Positions 35,943 to 47,300 of a DNA stretch of 64,000 nucleotides are shown here, in pieces. The stretch is from Zea mays (lineage: Eukaryota; Streptophyta; Magnoliopsida; Poales; Poaceae). Positions within the stretch are counted from its first letter, which is position 1. The number at the start of each line of letters is the position of its first letter. The notes beneath the pieces were generated by a model, which saw only the letters and a program-made list of their open reading frames with translations, made no database searches and was not told the origin of the DNA. Made by a program: the position numbers and the translations under genes. Location: the NCBI RefSeq assembly GCF_902167145.1, contig NW_023367256.1:1-64000 (forward strand), written 5' to 3'.

Positions 35943-37021
35943 GTTATGTCGCCGAAACTGTCGTCGAAGCTGAAGCTTAATGAAGATCAGTAGAAATGTA
36001 CTATAGGAAAAAACTCAGGATACTTTTGTAACAAGTTTTGTAAATACAATTGAACTGTTCTCAAGGAACTTTGTACATACCTTGTAATATATTCTTACCC
36101 TTCGATTGAGTCGCTTTGATGTGGACGAAATCAGTATTTTGAGCCGAAGGCGAAAAACACCTTCCCTTCTTTTCGTACACAACGAAGCCTAAACGGCCGC
36201 TTCCTTTTTTTGCCAAAGCTTTTCTTCACATAGCAAAACATAAAAAACTACTTCTTCTTTCTGCCGAAGCTTTTACATAGCAAAACATAAAAGGCTACTT
36301 CTTCCTTCTGCCGAAGCTTTTACATAGCAAGACATAAAAGACTACTTCTCTTATACACAACGATTCATAAAAAACTACTTCTTCGAAACCTTTCTTTTAC
36401 ATAACAAACCATTTATCCGAAACTTTTCTCTGTGCCGAAGCAACCATTTAGGAACACAAATGCTATGAATGAATGCTTATGCATGCAAATGCCATGATGT
36501 AATGTGCAAATGAATGTCCGAAGCGTATGTCCGAAGCCACACTCATCCATCATTTTCTTAGGAGCAAACACACGTCAGCTCTGCATTCCCTTAAGAACGA
36601 CTTTGGAGCATCTTTGCCTTTTACTTAGGCAGTATCAGCGTTGACTTTTCGCTGTAAGCTCTGCATCCCCCTAGGGACGTCTTTGGAGCTTCTTCGTCTT
36701 TTACTTAGACGGTATAAGCTCTGCATTCCCTTAGGAACGACTTTGGAGCTTCTTCGCCTTTTACTTTCGGCGGAATCAGCGTTGACTTTTCGCTGTAAGC
36801 TCTGCATCCCCTTAGGGACGTCTTTGGAGCTTCTTCTCTTTTTTAGTTTCGGCACTCGATGGTGCGCTCTCAGCTTTTACATTTACATTCTTTGGGGGAT
36901 TTTGCTCTTATAAAACTAAAAAAGGAAATTACATATGATGGCCCCATTAAAAACCTTTCTCCCCCTTTAGAAAGGAAAAGGGTGCCATGAAAAAGAAAAG
37001 AAAAGTCAAAATTACATCGAG
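35943..37021. other. Intergenic spacer of E1 between the convergent genes, with two tandem-repeat clusters
   Basis: No gene is seen. About 36207-36345 holds two to three copies of a ~46-bp unit (CTTCTTTCTGCCGAAGC...ACATAGCAAAACATAAAA). About 36577-36850 holds four copies of a 60-81-bp unit beginning AGCTCTGCATYCCC, two of them with an extra TCAGCGTTGACTTTTCGCTG insert. The spacer ends in a purine-rich stretch before the pol stop codon. Both transcripts would end here. Confidence 0.7.
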
Positions 37022-40000
37022 TTATACATAAAACCGCCGAAGCTCATCCGCATTCCAAGATCTTGGAATTTCATTGCCATCCATGTCCTTCAGTCTGTAC
37101 GAACCAGGCCTTGACGAAGATGCTACTAAGAAAGGCCCTTCCCATTTCAGTTGCAATTTGCCCACTGTATCCGGATTGGCCACTCTCCGAAGCACCAAGT
37201 GTCCTGGCTCAATATTTTTTAGCCGGACCTTTCTATCTCGCCATTTAACTGTTTCAGCCTGGTACTTATTGATATTCTCCACGGCCTGAAGCCTGATCCC
37301 TTCTAAGGCATCTTTTTCCACGAGACAAGTATCTTCGGGACCTGATTCTGCCGAAGCTACCACTCTTATTGATCCAGCTTTGGCTTCTTCCGGGGTTATT
37401 GCTTCGTCACCAAATAACAACTTAAATGGGGTAAAGCCTGTAGATCTTGATGTTGTTGTGTTATGGCTCCATACCACTTTGGTAAGCTGATCTGGCCACT
37501 TTCCCCTTGGTTGATTAAAGATTAGCTTCATTATTCCTGTCATTATGATGCCGTTGGCCCTTTCAACAAGCCCATTCGACTCCGGGTGCCTGACTGACGC
37601 AAAGTGGATCTTCGTGCCAATTTGATCACAAAAATTTCTGAATTCTTCGGAGTCAAATTGTGTTCCATTATCTACAGTTATAGCCTTCGGCACTCCGAAG
37701 CGACAGACAATATTCTGCCAGAAAAATTTTTGGACAGTGGCCGAAGTTATTGTAGCTAATGGCTTCGCCTCAATCCACTTGGAAAAATATTCCACAGCAA
37801 CTACAACATATTTCAGATTGCCTTGAGCCGATGGTAATGGGCCCAGCAAATCGAGGCCCCACCTTTGCAATGGCCAGATGGGTTGTATTAGCTGTGTCAA
37901 AGACGAAGGTTGTTTTTGATCTCTTGCACATTTCTGACAACCTTCGCACTTTTGAACTAACTCAGCTGCATCCGAAGCTGCCTTCGGCCAATAAAACCCT
38001 TGACGGAACACTTTTCCAAGTAACGGCCTGGATCCGATGTGGGATCCACAAAGGCCTGCATGTATCTCCTTCATCAACTCTATACCTTCGGCTCTAGACA
38101 AGCACTTGAGCAGCGGGGCACAAACTCCATGCTTGTATAACTCCCCTTCTATAATGATATACGGACGAGCTCTTGCCTCTATTCTTTTATTATAAGCTTC
38201 GTCATCTGATAGGAAGTTGCCCTGAAGGTAAGAAATTATTTCAGTTCTCCAATCTTCACTGTACACAGGAGAAATAGTAAGAACTGCTCTTTCAAGTAAC
38301 TCCACTGAAGGTGCCTTTATTGTTTCGAAGAATACATCCGAAGGTAGCGGCAGCCCCTGTGCTGCAGACCTGGCTAACAAATCAGCATGTTCATTTTGCC
38401 CTCGAGGGATATTCTTAACAGAAAATCCTTCGAAAGAAGCTTCGATCCTTCGGACTGTGTCTAAGTATTTTTCAAGCTTCGGGTCTTTAGCCTTGCAACT
38501 TTTGTCAATATGACCCGAAACAATCTGAGAATCAGTTTTAAGGATCGCCCTCCTGATCCCCATCGCTTTTAGTTTCCGAAGACCCAGGAGCAAGGCTTCG
38601 TACTCAGCAATATTATTTGTGCAGCTGAAGTCCAGTTTTGCTGCATAGCAAGTTTTAACCTTGGACGGTGAAACCAAAACAGCAGCTGCTCCTGCTCCGA
38701 AGGTTCCCCAGGAGCCATCACAAAACACTGTCCATGCTTCGGCATCTTTATTCGCTTCTTCGCCCTGAGCCCCTGGCGTCCAGTCGGCAATAAAATCTGC
38801 CAATGCTTGAGACTGGATCGAGGATCTGTGCACATAATCAATGTAAAATTCATTAAGCTCCGCAGCCCATTTTCCAATTCGGCCAGTAGCTTCTTTATTT
38901 CTCATGATATCTTTCAACGGCTGCGAAGAAGGAACAATAATATTATATGCCTGAAAATAATGCCGAAGCTTCCTGGATGCCATTAGAACGGCATACAACA
39001 CCTTCTCCAGCTCTGTATAATTTTTCTTTGAGACACTAAGGACCTCAGATACAAAATATACTGGGACCTGCTTCTTGATTTGTCCATCAAACTTCTCCTG
39101 CACAAGTGCCGCACTTACTGCTGAGTGCGAAGCTGCCACATACAACAACAGAGGAGCCCCTGGCATTGGTGGAGTTAATGTTGTTAGATCTATCAGGTAT
39201 TGCTTGAGTTCTTCGAAAGCTTTTTGTTGAGCTGGGCCCCATTGAAAGACTTCAGCTGATTTTAGCACCTCGAAGAAGGGTAGATTTCTTTCCGCTGATC
39301 TGGATATAAATCTGTTAAGAGATGCCAGTCTTCCTGTCAATCTTTGGGCCCCCTTTCTTGTGGTTGGTGGCTCCATTCGAAGTATAGCTTCGATTTTATT
39401 TGGGTTAGCTTCAATTCCCTTTGTTGAAACCAAGCATCCAAGGAACTTACCCTTCTTTACTCCGAAGACACATTTTTCTGGATTCAGCTTCAGACCAGCT
39501 TGTCTGAAGCTGGCGAAGGTCTCCTGCAGATCAGCAATATGGTCTTCTTGCTTCGTGCTTTTTACAATAATGTCATCAACATAGGTCAACACATTTCTGC
39601 CTATCTGAGATTGGAGAACCTTCGCAGTCATCCTGCTGAAACTCCCTCCAGCATTCTTAAGCCCCTCAGGCATCCGAAGATAGCAATATGTACCACTTGG
39701 GGTTATGAAACTAGTCTTCGGCTCATCCTCCTTTTTCATCCAGATTTGATGATAGCCTGAGTAACAATCCAGGAGACTCATGAGTTCCGAAGAAGCTGCT
39801 GCATCAACTAAAGAGTCTATCCTTGGCAGCGGGAACTCATCCTTCGGACAAGCCTTGTTGAGATCTGTGAAATCAATACACATTCTCCACTTTCCATTGG
39901 CCTTCTTCACCATAACAGTGTTAGCTAGCCATTCTGGATACTTCACTTCTCTGATAACTCCTGCACTTAGGAGTCTTTTTACTTCGTTGCGAGCCCCTTC

Positions 40001-40975
40001 GGCCTTGTCATCAGACATTTTCCGAAGCCTCTGCTTGCGGGGTCTGAAGGATGGGTCAATATTGAGCGAATGTTCAATAACATCCCGATTCACTCCACAT
40101 AGATCATTGGCTGACCATGCAAAAACATCTTTATTGTTGAATAAAAACCTTATCAAGGTTTTCTCTTGATCTTCAGATAATTGCGAGCCCAATAGCACCT
40201 TCTGCTCTGCTATATCCTCACACAGCAGCATGGGCTTCGGCTGATCAGCCGAAGCTGCTTTTTCCCTCCTGAACTTGTACTGTTCACAAGCTTCAACTCC
40301 ATCTATATTATGGATTGCCTTGGAATCAGTCCAGCTTCCTTCGGCCCTTCTGGCAGCTTCCTGACTCCCATGAATAGCAATAGGCCCTTGGTCCGAAGGT
40401 ATCTTCATGCAGAGATAAGCTGGGTGAAGAATTGCTTCAAAAGCATTTAGGGTACCACGACCAATGATGGCGTTGTAGGGGTATTCCATGTCAACAATAT
40501 CAAACATAATTTGCTCAGTCCTTGTGTTATTAACAAATCCGAAGGTTACCGGCATGGTAATCTTCCCGAGTGCCACAATCTGCCGCCCTCCGAAGCCACA
40601 AAGAGGGTGCGTAGCATCATGAATCTTGTCTTCAGGCTCTTGCATCTGTCTGAAGGCTTTGGCAAATATAATGTCAGCTGCACTGCCTGTGTCAACTAGG
40701 ACATTGTGAACCAGAAACCCTTTGATCACACAAGAAATGACCATAGCATCATTGTGGGGATAGTCCTTGAGCTGAAGATCTTCCTGAGAGAAGGTAATTG
40801 GAATGTGAGACCATTTTGACTTAATGAAGGGTCCCTGCACTCCAACATGCTGCACCCTTCTCTGAGCCTCCTTCTTCTGCTTTTTGTTAGCTGGCTCTGA
40901 GCAAGAACCGCCTGTTATCGGGAGCACCAGCTTCGAAGCCGAAGCAGCTCCAGCTTGAGTGTTGAACGAAGCCAT
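37022..40975 (-). CDS. pol: E1 pol polyprotein: protease, RT, dual RNase H, integrase
   Basis: A single open frame of 1317 codons. Protease has LVDTGSAADIIF (D95-T96-G97). The reverse transcriptase has the LPRIDSLVDA and YVDDIIVKS motifs (YVDD 465-468). A first, degenerate RNase H lies at about 608-720 (LYVAASHSAV, without the usual catalytic Asp). A second RNase H has D753 (FCDGSWG), E791 (AEYEALL), D815 (KTDSQIV) and D865, the dual arrangement known for the Tat clade. The integrase has an HHCC zinc finger (H972, H979, C1010, C1013) and catalytic D1042, D1102, E1138 with the normal D-35-E spacing. There is no chromodomain. The start codon lies 26 bp after the primer-binding site. There is no capsid or CCHC zinc knuckle before protease, so Gag must come from elsewhere if the element moves. 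Copies RNA to DNA and integrates it. Confidence 0.95.
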   Translation of the reverse strand: MASFNTQAGAASASKLVLPITGGSCSEPANKKQKKEAQRRVQHVGVQGPFIKSKWSHIPITFSQEDLQLKDYPHNDAMVISCVIKGFLVHNVLVDTGSAADIIFAKAFRQMQEPEDKIHDATHPLCGFGGRQIVALGKITMPVTFGFVNNTRTEQIMFDIVDMEYPYNAIIGRGTLNAFEAILHPAYLCMKIPSDQGPIAIHGSQEAARRAEGSWTDSKAIHNIDGVEACEQYKFRREKAASADQPKPMLLCEDIAEQKVLLGSQLSEDQEKTLIRFLFNNKDVFAWSANDLCGVNRDVIEHSLNIDPSFRPRKQRLRKMSDDKAEGARNEVKRLLSAGVIREVKYPEWLANTVMVKKANGKWRMCIDFTDLNKACPKDEFPLPRIDSLVDAAASSELMSLLDCYSGYHQIWMKKEDEPKTSFITPSGTYCYLRMPEGLKNAGGSFSRMTAKVLQSQIGRNVLTYVDDIIVKSTKQEDHIADLQETFASFRQAGLKLNPEKCVFGVKKGKFLGCLVSTKGIEANPNKIEAILRMEPPTTRKGAQRLTGRLASLNRFISRSAERNLPFFEVLKSAEVFQWGPAQQKAFEELKQYLIDLTTLTPPMPGAPLLLYVAASHSAVSAALVQEKFDGQIKKQVPVYFVSEVLSVSKKNYTELEKVLYAVLMASRKLRHYFQAYNIIVPSSQPLKDIMRNKEATGRIGKWAAELNEFYIDYVHRSSIQSQALADFIADWTPGAQGEEANKDAEAWTVFCDGSWGTFGAGAAAVLVSPSKVKTCYAAKLDFSCTNNIAEYEALLLGLRKLKAMGIRRAILKTDSQIVSGHIDKSCKAKDPKLEKYLDTVRRIEASFEGFSVKNIPRGQNEHADLLARSAAQGLPLPSDVFFETIKAPSVELLERAVLTISPVYSEDWRTEIISYLQGNFLSDDEAYNKRIEARARPYIIIEGELYKHGVCAPLLKCLSRAEGIELMKEIHAGLCGSHIGSRPLLGKVFRQGFYWPKAASDAAELVQKCEGCQKCARDQKQPSSLTQLIQPIWPLQRWGLDLLGPLPSAQGNLKYVVVAVEYFSKWIEAKPLATITSATVQKFFWQNIVCRFGVPKAITVDNGTQFDSEEFRNFCDQIGTKIHFASVRHPESNGLVERANGIIMTGIMKLIFNQPRGKWPDQLTKVVWSHNTTTSRSTGFTPFKLLFGDEAITPEEAKAGSIRVVASAESGPEDTCLVEKDALEGIRLQAVENINKYQAETVKWRDRKVRLKNIEPGHLVLRRVANPDTVGKLQLKWEGPFLVASSSRPGSYRLKDMDGNEIPRSWNADELRRFYV

Positions 40976-41000
40976 CAGCTCAGAAAGGTGGAAGTGAGTT

Positions 41001-41018
41001 GACCGGAGGTGGGCGCCA
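41001..41018 (-). other. Primer-binding site of E1
   Basis: The minus strand reads TGGCGCCCACCTCCGGTC, one base from the 5' LTR. The TGG start pairs with a tRNA CCA end; I do not assign the tRNA. Confidence 0.75.
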
Positions 41019-41019
41019 A

Positions 41020-41606
41020 TGTTGGGAACTTGTTCTCAAATGCTAAGAATTAAGAACAAGGCAACACAAAAAACGTTAAGTGTTAAGGTCCTTCGTCCTC
41101 CATAACGATATATCCCTTCGGGATATAAAGCATCTCGGACGAAGGTTACGAAGGACATACCTTCGTAAACATAAGAACGAAGAATGAAGCATTCACATAA
41201 ATCATAGAATATGAAATAAACATTTAAATATTGTCATAGAATTGTCTCTATTTGTATTAGTGAATATAAATGACTTTGAATTACAAATGTACCTTCGGTC
41301 CTGCGGAAGGCAAAAGTACAAGCGTGATGCGAAAGCAAATGACAGGTTCACGTGAACAGTACAGAGGTACTGTTCATCTATTTATAGGCACAGGTCGCAG
41401 CCTGTGACAAATTACAATTATGCCCCTTGCGAAAGTTTACAGCATTGACTCAGACCTATATGTATAAAAAGGTCATTCTATCTCTATGTCGGTTTAAAAC
41501 GCCGAAGCTCCATGAAAAGGGACCTTCGGCCATCTCTTGGAGACGACTTCAACCGAAGCTGCTTCTTCGTGTGAGACCTTCGGCGCACCGAAGCACGACC
41601 CCAACA
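41020..41606 (-). repeat. 5' LTR of E1 (587 bp)
   Basis: TGTTGGGAAC to GACCCCAACA on the plus strand, directly followed by the CCTAC target-site copy at 41607-41611. The sense promoter TATA lies at 41379-41386. Confidence 0.95.
41379..41386 (-). promoter_or_regulatory. TATA box of the E1 5' LTR
   Basis: The minus strand reads CTATAAATAG. It is followed downstream by an inverted pair GAACAGTAC / GTACTGTTC. It is the probable core promoter for the genomic RNA. Confidence 0.6.
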
Positions 41607-43698
41607 CCTACGGATTTTTGACCAAGAAATGGTCTCCACCAGAAATCCAAGAATGTGATCTATGGCAAGGAAACATATGTGGGGTGAGGTGTATGAGCCT
41701 CTGGTCGATGATCAATGGCCACACAACCCCCATTTTGCCGAAAATAGCCATGAATGACCATTTTCAATAATACCGAAGGCTAACACGTACGAGTTTTTAA
41801 CCAAGAAATGGTTTCCACCAGAAATCCAAGAATGTAATCTATGGCAAGGAAACATATGTGGGGTGAGGTGTACGAGCCTCTGGTCGATGATCAATGGCCA
41901 CACAACCCCCATTTTTTATGAAAATAGCCATGAGCGACCATTTTCAATAATACTAGAGGCTAACACCTACGGATTTTAGACCAAGAAATGGTCTCCACCA
42001 GAAATCCAAGAATGTAATCTATGGCAAGGAAACATATGTGGGGTGAGGTGTATGAGCCTCTGGTCGATGATCAATGGCCACACAACCCCCATTTTTGTCG
42101 AAAATAGCCATGAACGACCATTTTCAATAATATCGAAGGCTAACACCTACGGATTTTTGACCAAGAAATGGTCTCCACCAGAAATCCAAGAATGTGATCT
42201 ATGGCAAGGAAACATATGTGGGGTGAGGTGTATGAGCCTCTGGTCGATGATCAATGGCCACACAACCCCCATTTTTGTCGAAAATAGCCATGAATGACCA
42301 TTTTCAATAATACCGAAGGCTAACACCTACGGATTTTTGACCAAGAAATGGTCTCCACCAGAAATCCAAGAATGTGATCTATGGCAAGGAAACATATGTG
42401 GGGTGAGGTGTACGAGCCTCTGGTCGATGATCAATGGCCACACAACCCCCATTTTGCCGAAAATAGCCATGAACGACCATTTTCAATAATACCGAAGGCT
42501 AACACCTACGGATTTTTGACCAAGAAATGGTTTCCACCAGAAATCCAAGAATGTGATCTATGGCAAGGAAACATATGTGGGGTGAGGTGTATGAGCCTCT
42601 GGTCGATGATCAATGGCCACACAACCCAATTTTTTGTCGAAAATAGCCATGAACGACCATTTTCAATAATATCGAAGGCTAACACCTACGGATTTTTGAC
42701 CAAGAAATGGTCTCCACCAGAAATCCAAGAATGTGATCTATGGCAAGGAAACATATGTGGGGTGAGGTGTATGAGCCTCTGGTCGACGATCAATGGCCAC
42801 ACAACCCTAATTTTTGTCGAAAATAGCCATGAACGACCATTTTCAATAATACCGAAGGCTAACACGTACGAGTTTTTAACCAAGAAATGGTCTCCACCAG
42901 AAATCCAAGAATGTGATCTATGGCAAGGAAACATATGTGGGGTGAGGTGTATGAGCCTCTGGTCGACGATCAATGGCCACACAACCCCCATTTTGCCGAA
43001 AATAGCCATGAATGACCATTTTCAATAATACCGAAGGCTAACACGTACGAGTTTTTAACCAAGAAATGGTTTCCACCAGAAATCCAAGAATGTAATCTAT
43101 GGCAAGGAAACATATGTCGGGTGAGGTTTATGAGCCTCTAGTCGATGATAAATGGCCACACAACCCCCATTTTTTATGAAAATAGCCATGAGCGACCTTG
43201 AAAATAGCCATGAGCGACCATTTTCAATAATACTAGAGGCTAACACCTACGGATTTTAGACCAAGAAATGGTCTCCACCAGAAATCCAAGAATGTGATCT
43301 ATGGCAAGGAAACATATGTGGGGTGAGGTGTATGAGCGTCTGGTCGATGATCAATGGCCACACAACCCCCATTTTTGTCGAAAATAGCCATGAACGACCA
43401 TTTTCAATAATACCGAAGGCTAACACCTACGGATTTTTGACCAAGAAATGGTCTCCACCAGAAATCCAAGAATGTGATCTATGGCAAGGAAACATATGTG
43501 GGGTGAGGTGTATGAGCCTCTGGTCGATGATCAATGGCCACACAACCCCCATTTTTGTCGAAAATAGCCATGAACGACCATTTTCAATAATATCGAAGGC
43601 TAACACCTACGGATTTTTGACCAAGAAATGGTCTCCACCAGAAATCCAAGAATGTGATCTATGGCAAGGAAACATATGTGGGGTGAGGTGTATGAGCC
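41607..43698 (+). repeat. 180-bp knob satellite between E1 and E2 (third higher-order copy)
   Basis: It continues exactly where the monomer was cut by E1 (...GACCTAC | CCTACGGATTTTT). The first part matches copy 2 of the 2179-bp unit at a fixed offset of 11792 bp (41712/29920, 42043/30251). From about 42950 the offset becomes 11972 (43323/31351), meaning one additional 180-bp monomer in this copy. The variant with the 22-bp duplication lies near 43185-43225. Confidence 0.93.
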
Positions 43699-44285
43699 TG
43701 TTGGGGTCGTGCTTCGGTGCGCCGAAGGTCTCACACGAAGAAGCAGCTTCGGCTGAAGTCGTCTCCAAGAGATGGCCGAAGGTCCCTTTTCATGGAGCTT
43801 CGGCGTTTTGAACCGACATAGAGATAGAATGACCTTTTTACACATATAGGTCTGAGTCAATGCTATAAACTTTCGCAAGGGGCATAATTGTAATTTGTCA
43901 CAGGCTGCGACCTGTGCCTATAAATAGATGAACAGTACCTCTGTACTATTCACGTGAACCTGTCATTTGCTTCCGCATCACGCTTGTACTCTTGCCTTCC
44001 GCAGGACCGAAGGTACATTTGTAATTCAAAGCCATTTATATTCATTAATACAAGTAGAGATAATTCTATGACAATGTTTAAATGTTTATTTCATATTCTA
44101 TGATTTATGCGAATGCTTCATTCTTCGTTGTTATGCTTACGAAGGTATGTCCTTCGTAACCTTCGTCCGAGATGCTTTATATCCCGAAGGGATATATCGT
44201 TATGGAGGACGAAGGACCTTAACACTTAACATTTTTTGTGTTGCCTTGTTCTTAATTCTTAGCATTTGAGAACAAGTCCCCAACA
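43699..44285 (+). repeat. 5' LTR of E2 (587 bp)
   Basis: TGTTGGGGTCGTGC to CAAGTCCCCAACA. It reads identically to the 3' LTR at 52868-53454. TATA box at 43919-43926. Confidence 0.95.
43919..43926 (+). promoter_or_regulatory. TATA box of the E2 5' LTR
   Basis: TATAAATA preceded by CTGTGCC and followed by the GAACAGTAC...GTACTATTC imperfect inverted pair. Likely start region of the genomic RNA. Confidence 0.6.
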
Positions 44286-44286
44286 T

Positions 44287-44304
44287 TGGCGCCCACCTCC
44301 GGTC
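44287..44304 (+). other. Primer-binding site of E2
   Basis: TGGCGCCCACCTCCGGTC, one base after the 5' LTR and identical to the E1 site. Confidence 0.75.
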
Positions 44305-44329
44305 AACTCACTTCCACCTTTCTGAGCTG

Positions 44330-47300
44330 ATGGCTTCGTTCAACACTCAAGCTGGAGCTGCTTCGGCTTCGAAGCTGGTGCTCCCGATAACAGGCGGTTC
44401 TTGCTCAGAGCCAGCTAACAAAAAGCAGAAGAAGGAGGCTCAGAGAAGGGTGCAGCATGTTGGAGTGCAGGGACCCTTCATTAAGTCAAAATGGTCTCAC
44501 ATTCCAATTACCTTCTCTCAGGAAGATCTTCAGCTCAAGGACTATCCTCACAATGATGCTATGGTCATTTCTTGTGTGATCAAAGGGTTTCTGGTTCACA
44601 ATGTCCTAGTTGACACAGGCAGTGCAGCTGACATCATATTTGCCAAAGCCTTCAGACAGATGCAAGAGCCTGAAGACAAGATTCATGATGCTACGCACCC
44701 TCTTTGTGGCTTCGGAGGGCGGCAGATTGTGGCACTCGGGAAGATTACCATGCCGGTAACCTTCGGATTTGTTAATAACACAAGGACTGAGCAAATTGTG
44801 TTTGATATTGTTGACATGGAATACCCCTACAACGCCATCATTGGTCGTGGTACTCTAAATGCTTTTGAAGCAATTCTTCACCCAGCTTATCTCTGCATGA
44901 AGATACCTTCGGACCAAGGGCCTATTGCTATTCATGGGAGTCAGGAAGCTGCCAGAAGGGCCGAAGGAAGCTGGACTGATTCCAAGGCAATTCATAATAT
45001 AGATGGAGTTGAAGCTTGTGAACAGTATAAGTTCAGGAGGGAAAAAGCAGCTTCGGCTGATCAGCCGAAGCCCATGCTGCTGTGTGAGGATATAGCAGAG
45101 CAGAAGGTGCTATTGGGCTCGCAATTATCTGAAGATCAAGAGAAAACCTTGATAAGGTTTCTATTCAACAATAAAGATGTTTTTGCATGGTCAGCCAATG
45201 ATCTTTGTGGAGTGAATCGGGATGTTATTGAACATTCGCTCAATGTTGACCCATCCTTCAGACCCCGCAAGCAGAGGCTTCGGAAAATGTCTGATGACAA
45301 GGCCGAAGGGGCTCGCAACGAAGTAAAAAGACTCCTAAGTGCAGGAGTTATCAGAGAAGTAAAGTATCCAGAATGGCTAGCTAACACTGTTATGGTGAAG
45401 AAGGCCAATGGAAAGTGGAGAATGTGTATTGATTTCACAGATCTCAACAAGGCTTGTCCGAAGGATGAGTTCCCGCTGCCACGGATAGACTCTTTAGTTG
45501 ATGCAGCAGCTTCTTCGGAACTCATGAGTCTCCTGGATTGTTATTCAGGCTATCATCAAATCTGGATGAAAAAGGAGGATGAGCCGAAGACTAGTTTCAT
45601 AACCCCAAGTGGTACATATTGCTATCTTCGGATGCCTGAGGGGCTTAAGAATGCAGGAGGGAGTTTCAGCAGGATGACTGCGAAGGTTCTCCAATCTCAG
45701 ATAGGCAGAAATGTGTTGACCTATGTTGATGACATTATTGTAAAAAGCACGAAGCAAGAAGACCATATTGCTGATCTGCAGGAGACCTTCGCCAGCTTCA
45801 GACAAGCTGGTCTGAAGCTGAATCCAGAAAAATGTGTCTTCGGAGTGAAGAAGGGTAAGTTCCTTGGATGCTTGGTTTCAACAAAGGGAATTGAAGCTAA
45901 CCCAAATAAAATCGAAGCTATACTTCGAATGGAGCCACCAACCACAAGAAAGGGGGCCCAAAGATTGACAGGAAGACTGGCTTCTCTAAACAGATTTATA
46001 TCCAGATCAGCGGAAAGAAATCTACCCTTCTTCGAGGTGCTAAAATCAGCTGAAGTCTTTCAATGGGGCCCAGCTCAACAAAAAGCTTTCGAAGAACTCA
46101 AGCAATACCTGATAGATCTAACAACATTAACTCCACCAATGCCAGGGGCTCCTCTGTTGTTGTATGTGGCAGCTTCGCACTCAGCAGTAAGTGCGGCACT
46201 TGTGCAGGAGAAGTTTGATGGACAAATCAAGAAGCAGGTCCCAGTATATTTTGTATCTGAGGTCCTTAGTGTCTCAAAGAAAAATTATACAGAACTGGAG
46301 AAGGTGTTGTATGCCGTTCTAATGGCATCCAGGAAGCTTCGGCATTATTTTCAGGCATATAATATTATTGTTCCTTCTTCGCAGCCGTTGAAAGATATCA
46401 TGAGAAATAAAGAAGCTACTGGCCGAATTGGAAAATGGGCTGCGGAGCTTAATGAATTTTACATTGATTATGTGCACAGATCCTCGATTCAGTCTCAAGC
46501 ATTGGCAGATTTTATTGCCGACTGGACGCCAGGGGCTCAGGGCGAAGAAGCGAATAAAGATGCCGAAGCTTGGACAGTGTTTTGTGATGGCTCCTGGGGA
46601 ACCTTCGGAGCAGGAGCAGCTGCTGTTTTGATTTCACCGTCCAAGGTTAAAACTTGCTATGCAGCAAGACTGGACTTCAGCTGCACAAATAATATTGCTG
46701 AGTACGAAGCCTTGCTCCTGGGTCTTCGGAAGCTAAAGGCGATGGGGATCAGGAGGGCGATCCTTAAAACTGACTCTCAGATTGTTTCGGGTCATATTGA
46801 CAAAAGTTGCAAGGCTAAAGACCCGAAGCTTGAAAAATACTTAGACACAGTCCGAAGGATCGAAGCTTCCTTCGAAGGATTTTCTGTTAAGAATATCCCT
46901 CGAGGGCAAAATGAACATGCTGATTTGTTAGCCAGGTCTGCAGCACAGGGGCTGCCGTTACCTTCGGATGTATTCTTCGAAACAATAAAGGCACCTTCAG
47001 TAGAGTTACTTGAAAGAGCAGTTCTTACTATCTCTCCCGTGTACAGTGAAGATTGGAGAACTGAAATAATTTCTTACCTTCAGGGCAACTTCCTATCAGA
47101 TGACGAAGCTTATAATAAAAGAATAGAGGCAAGAGCTCGTCCGTATATCATTATAGAAGGGGAGTTATACAAGCATGGAGTTTGTGCCCCGCTGCTCAAG
47201 TGCTTGTCTAGAGCCGAAGGTATAGAGTTGATGAAGGAGATACATGCAGGCCTTTGTGGATCCCACATCGGATCCAGGCCGTTACTTGGAAAAGTGTTCC

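Larger units (their letters stand above)
31999..41606 (-). mobile_element. E1: structurally complete Tat-type Ty3/gypsy retrotransposon with antisense gene
   Basis: 9608 bp, flanked by a perfect 5-bp duplication CCTAC (31994-31998 and 41607-41611) within one knob monomer. It has two 587-bp LTRs that I find to differ at two positions, a primer-binding site beside the right (5') LTR, a polypurine tract beside the left (3') LTR, an intact 1317-codon pol on the minus strand and an antisense gene on the plus strand. No gag is seen. Two RNase H domains in pol and an antisense ORF before the 3' LTR are Tat-clade features; the LTR sequence suggests the cinful-zeon group (tentative). With a commonly used grass rate of 1.3e-8 per site per year, two LTR differences imply an insertion of the order of 0.1 million years. 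Confidence 0.93.

Noticed and set aside
39360..40169. Open frames of 60-130 codons opposite E1 and E2 pol
   Set aside because: They are mirror frames of a conserved coding sequence, without domains, and the equivalent frames in E2 simply repeat the same pattern.
42381..43028. 215-codon open frame and many similar frames over the knob array as possible repeat proteins
   Set aside because: They are read-through of a satellite whose period is a multiple of three. Open frames occur on both strands and break at common variants. No start context or codon bias supports coding.
44330..44465. A short gag at the N-terminus of pol
   Set aside because: The ~45 residues before the protease region lack capsid or zinc-knuckle features and are too few for a Gag protein.
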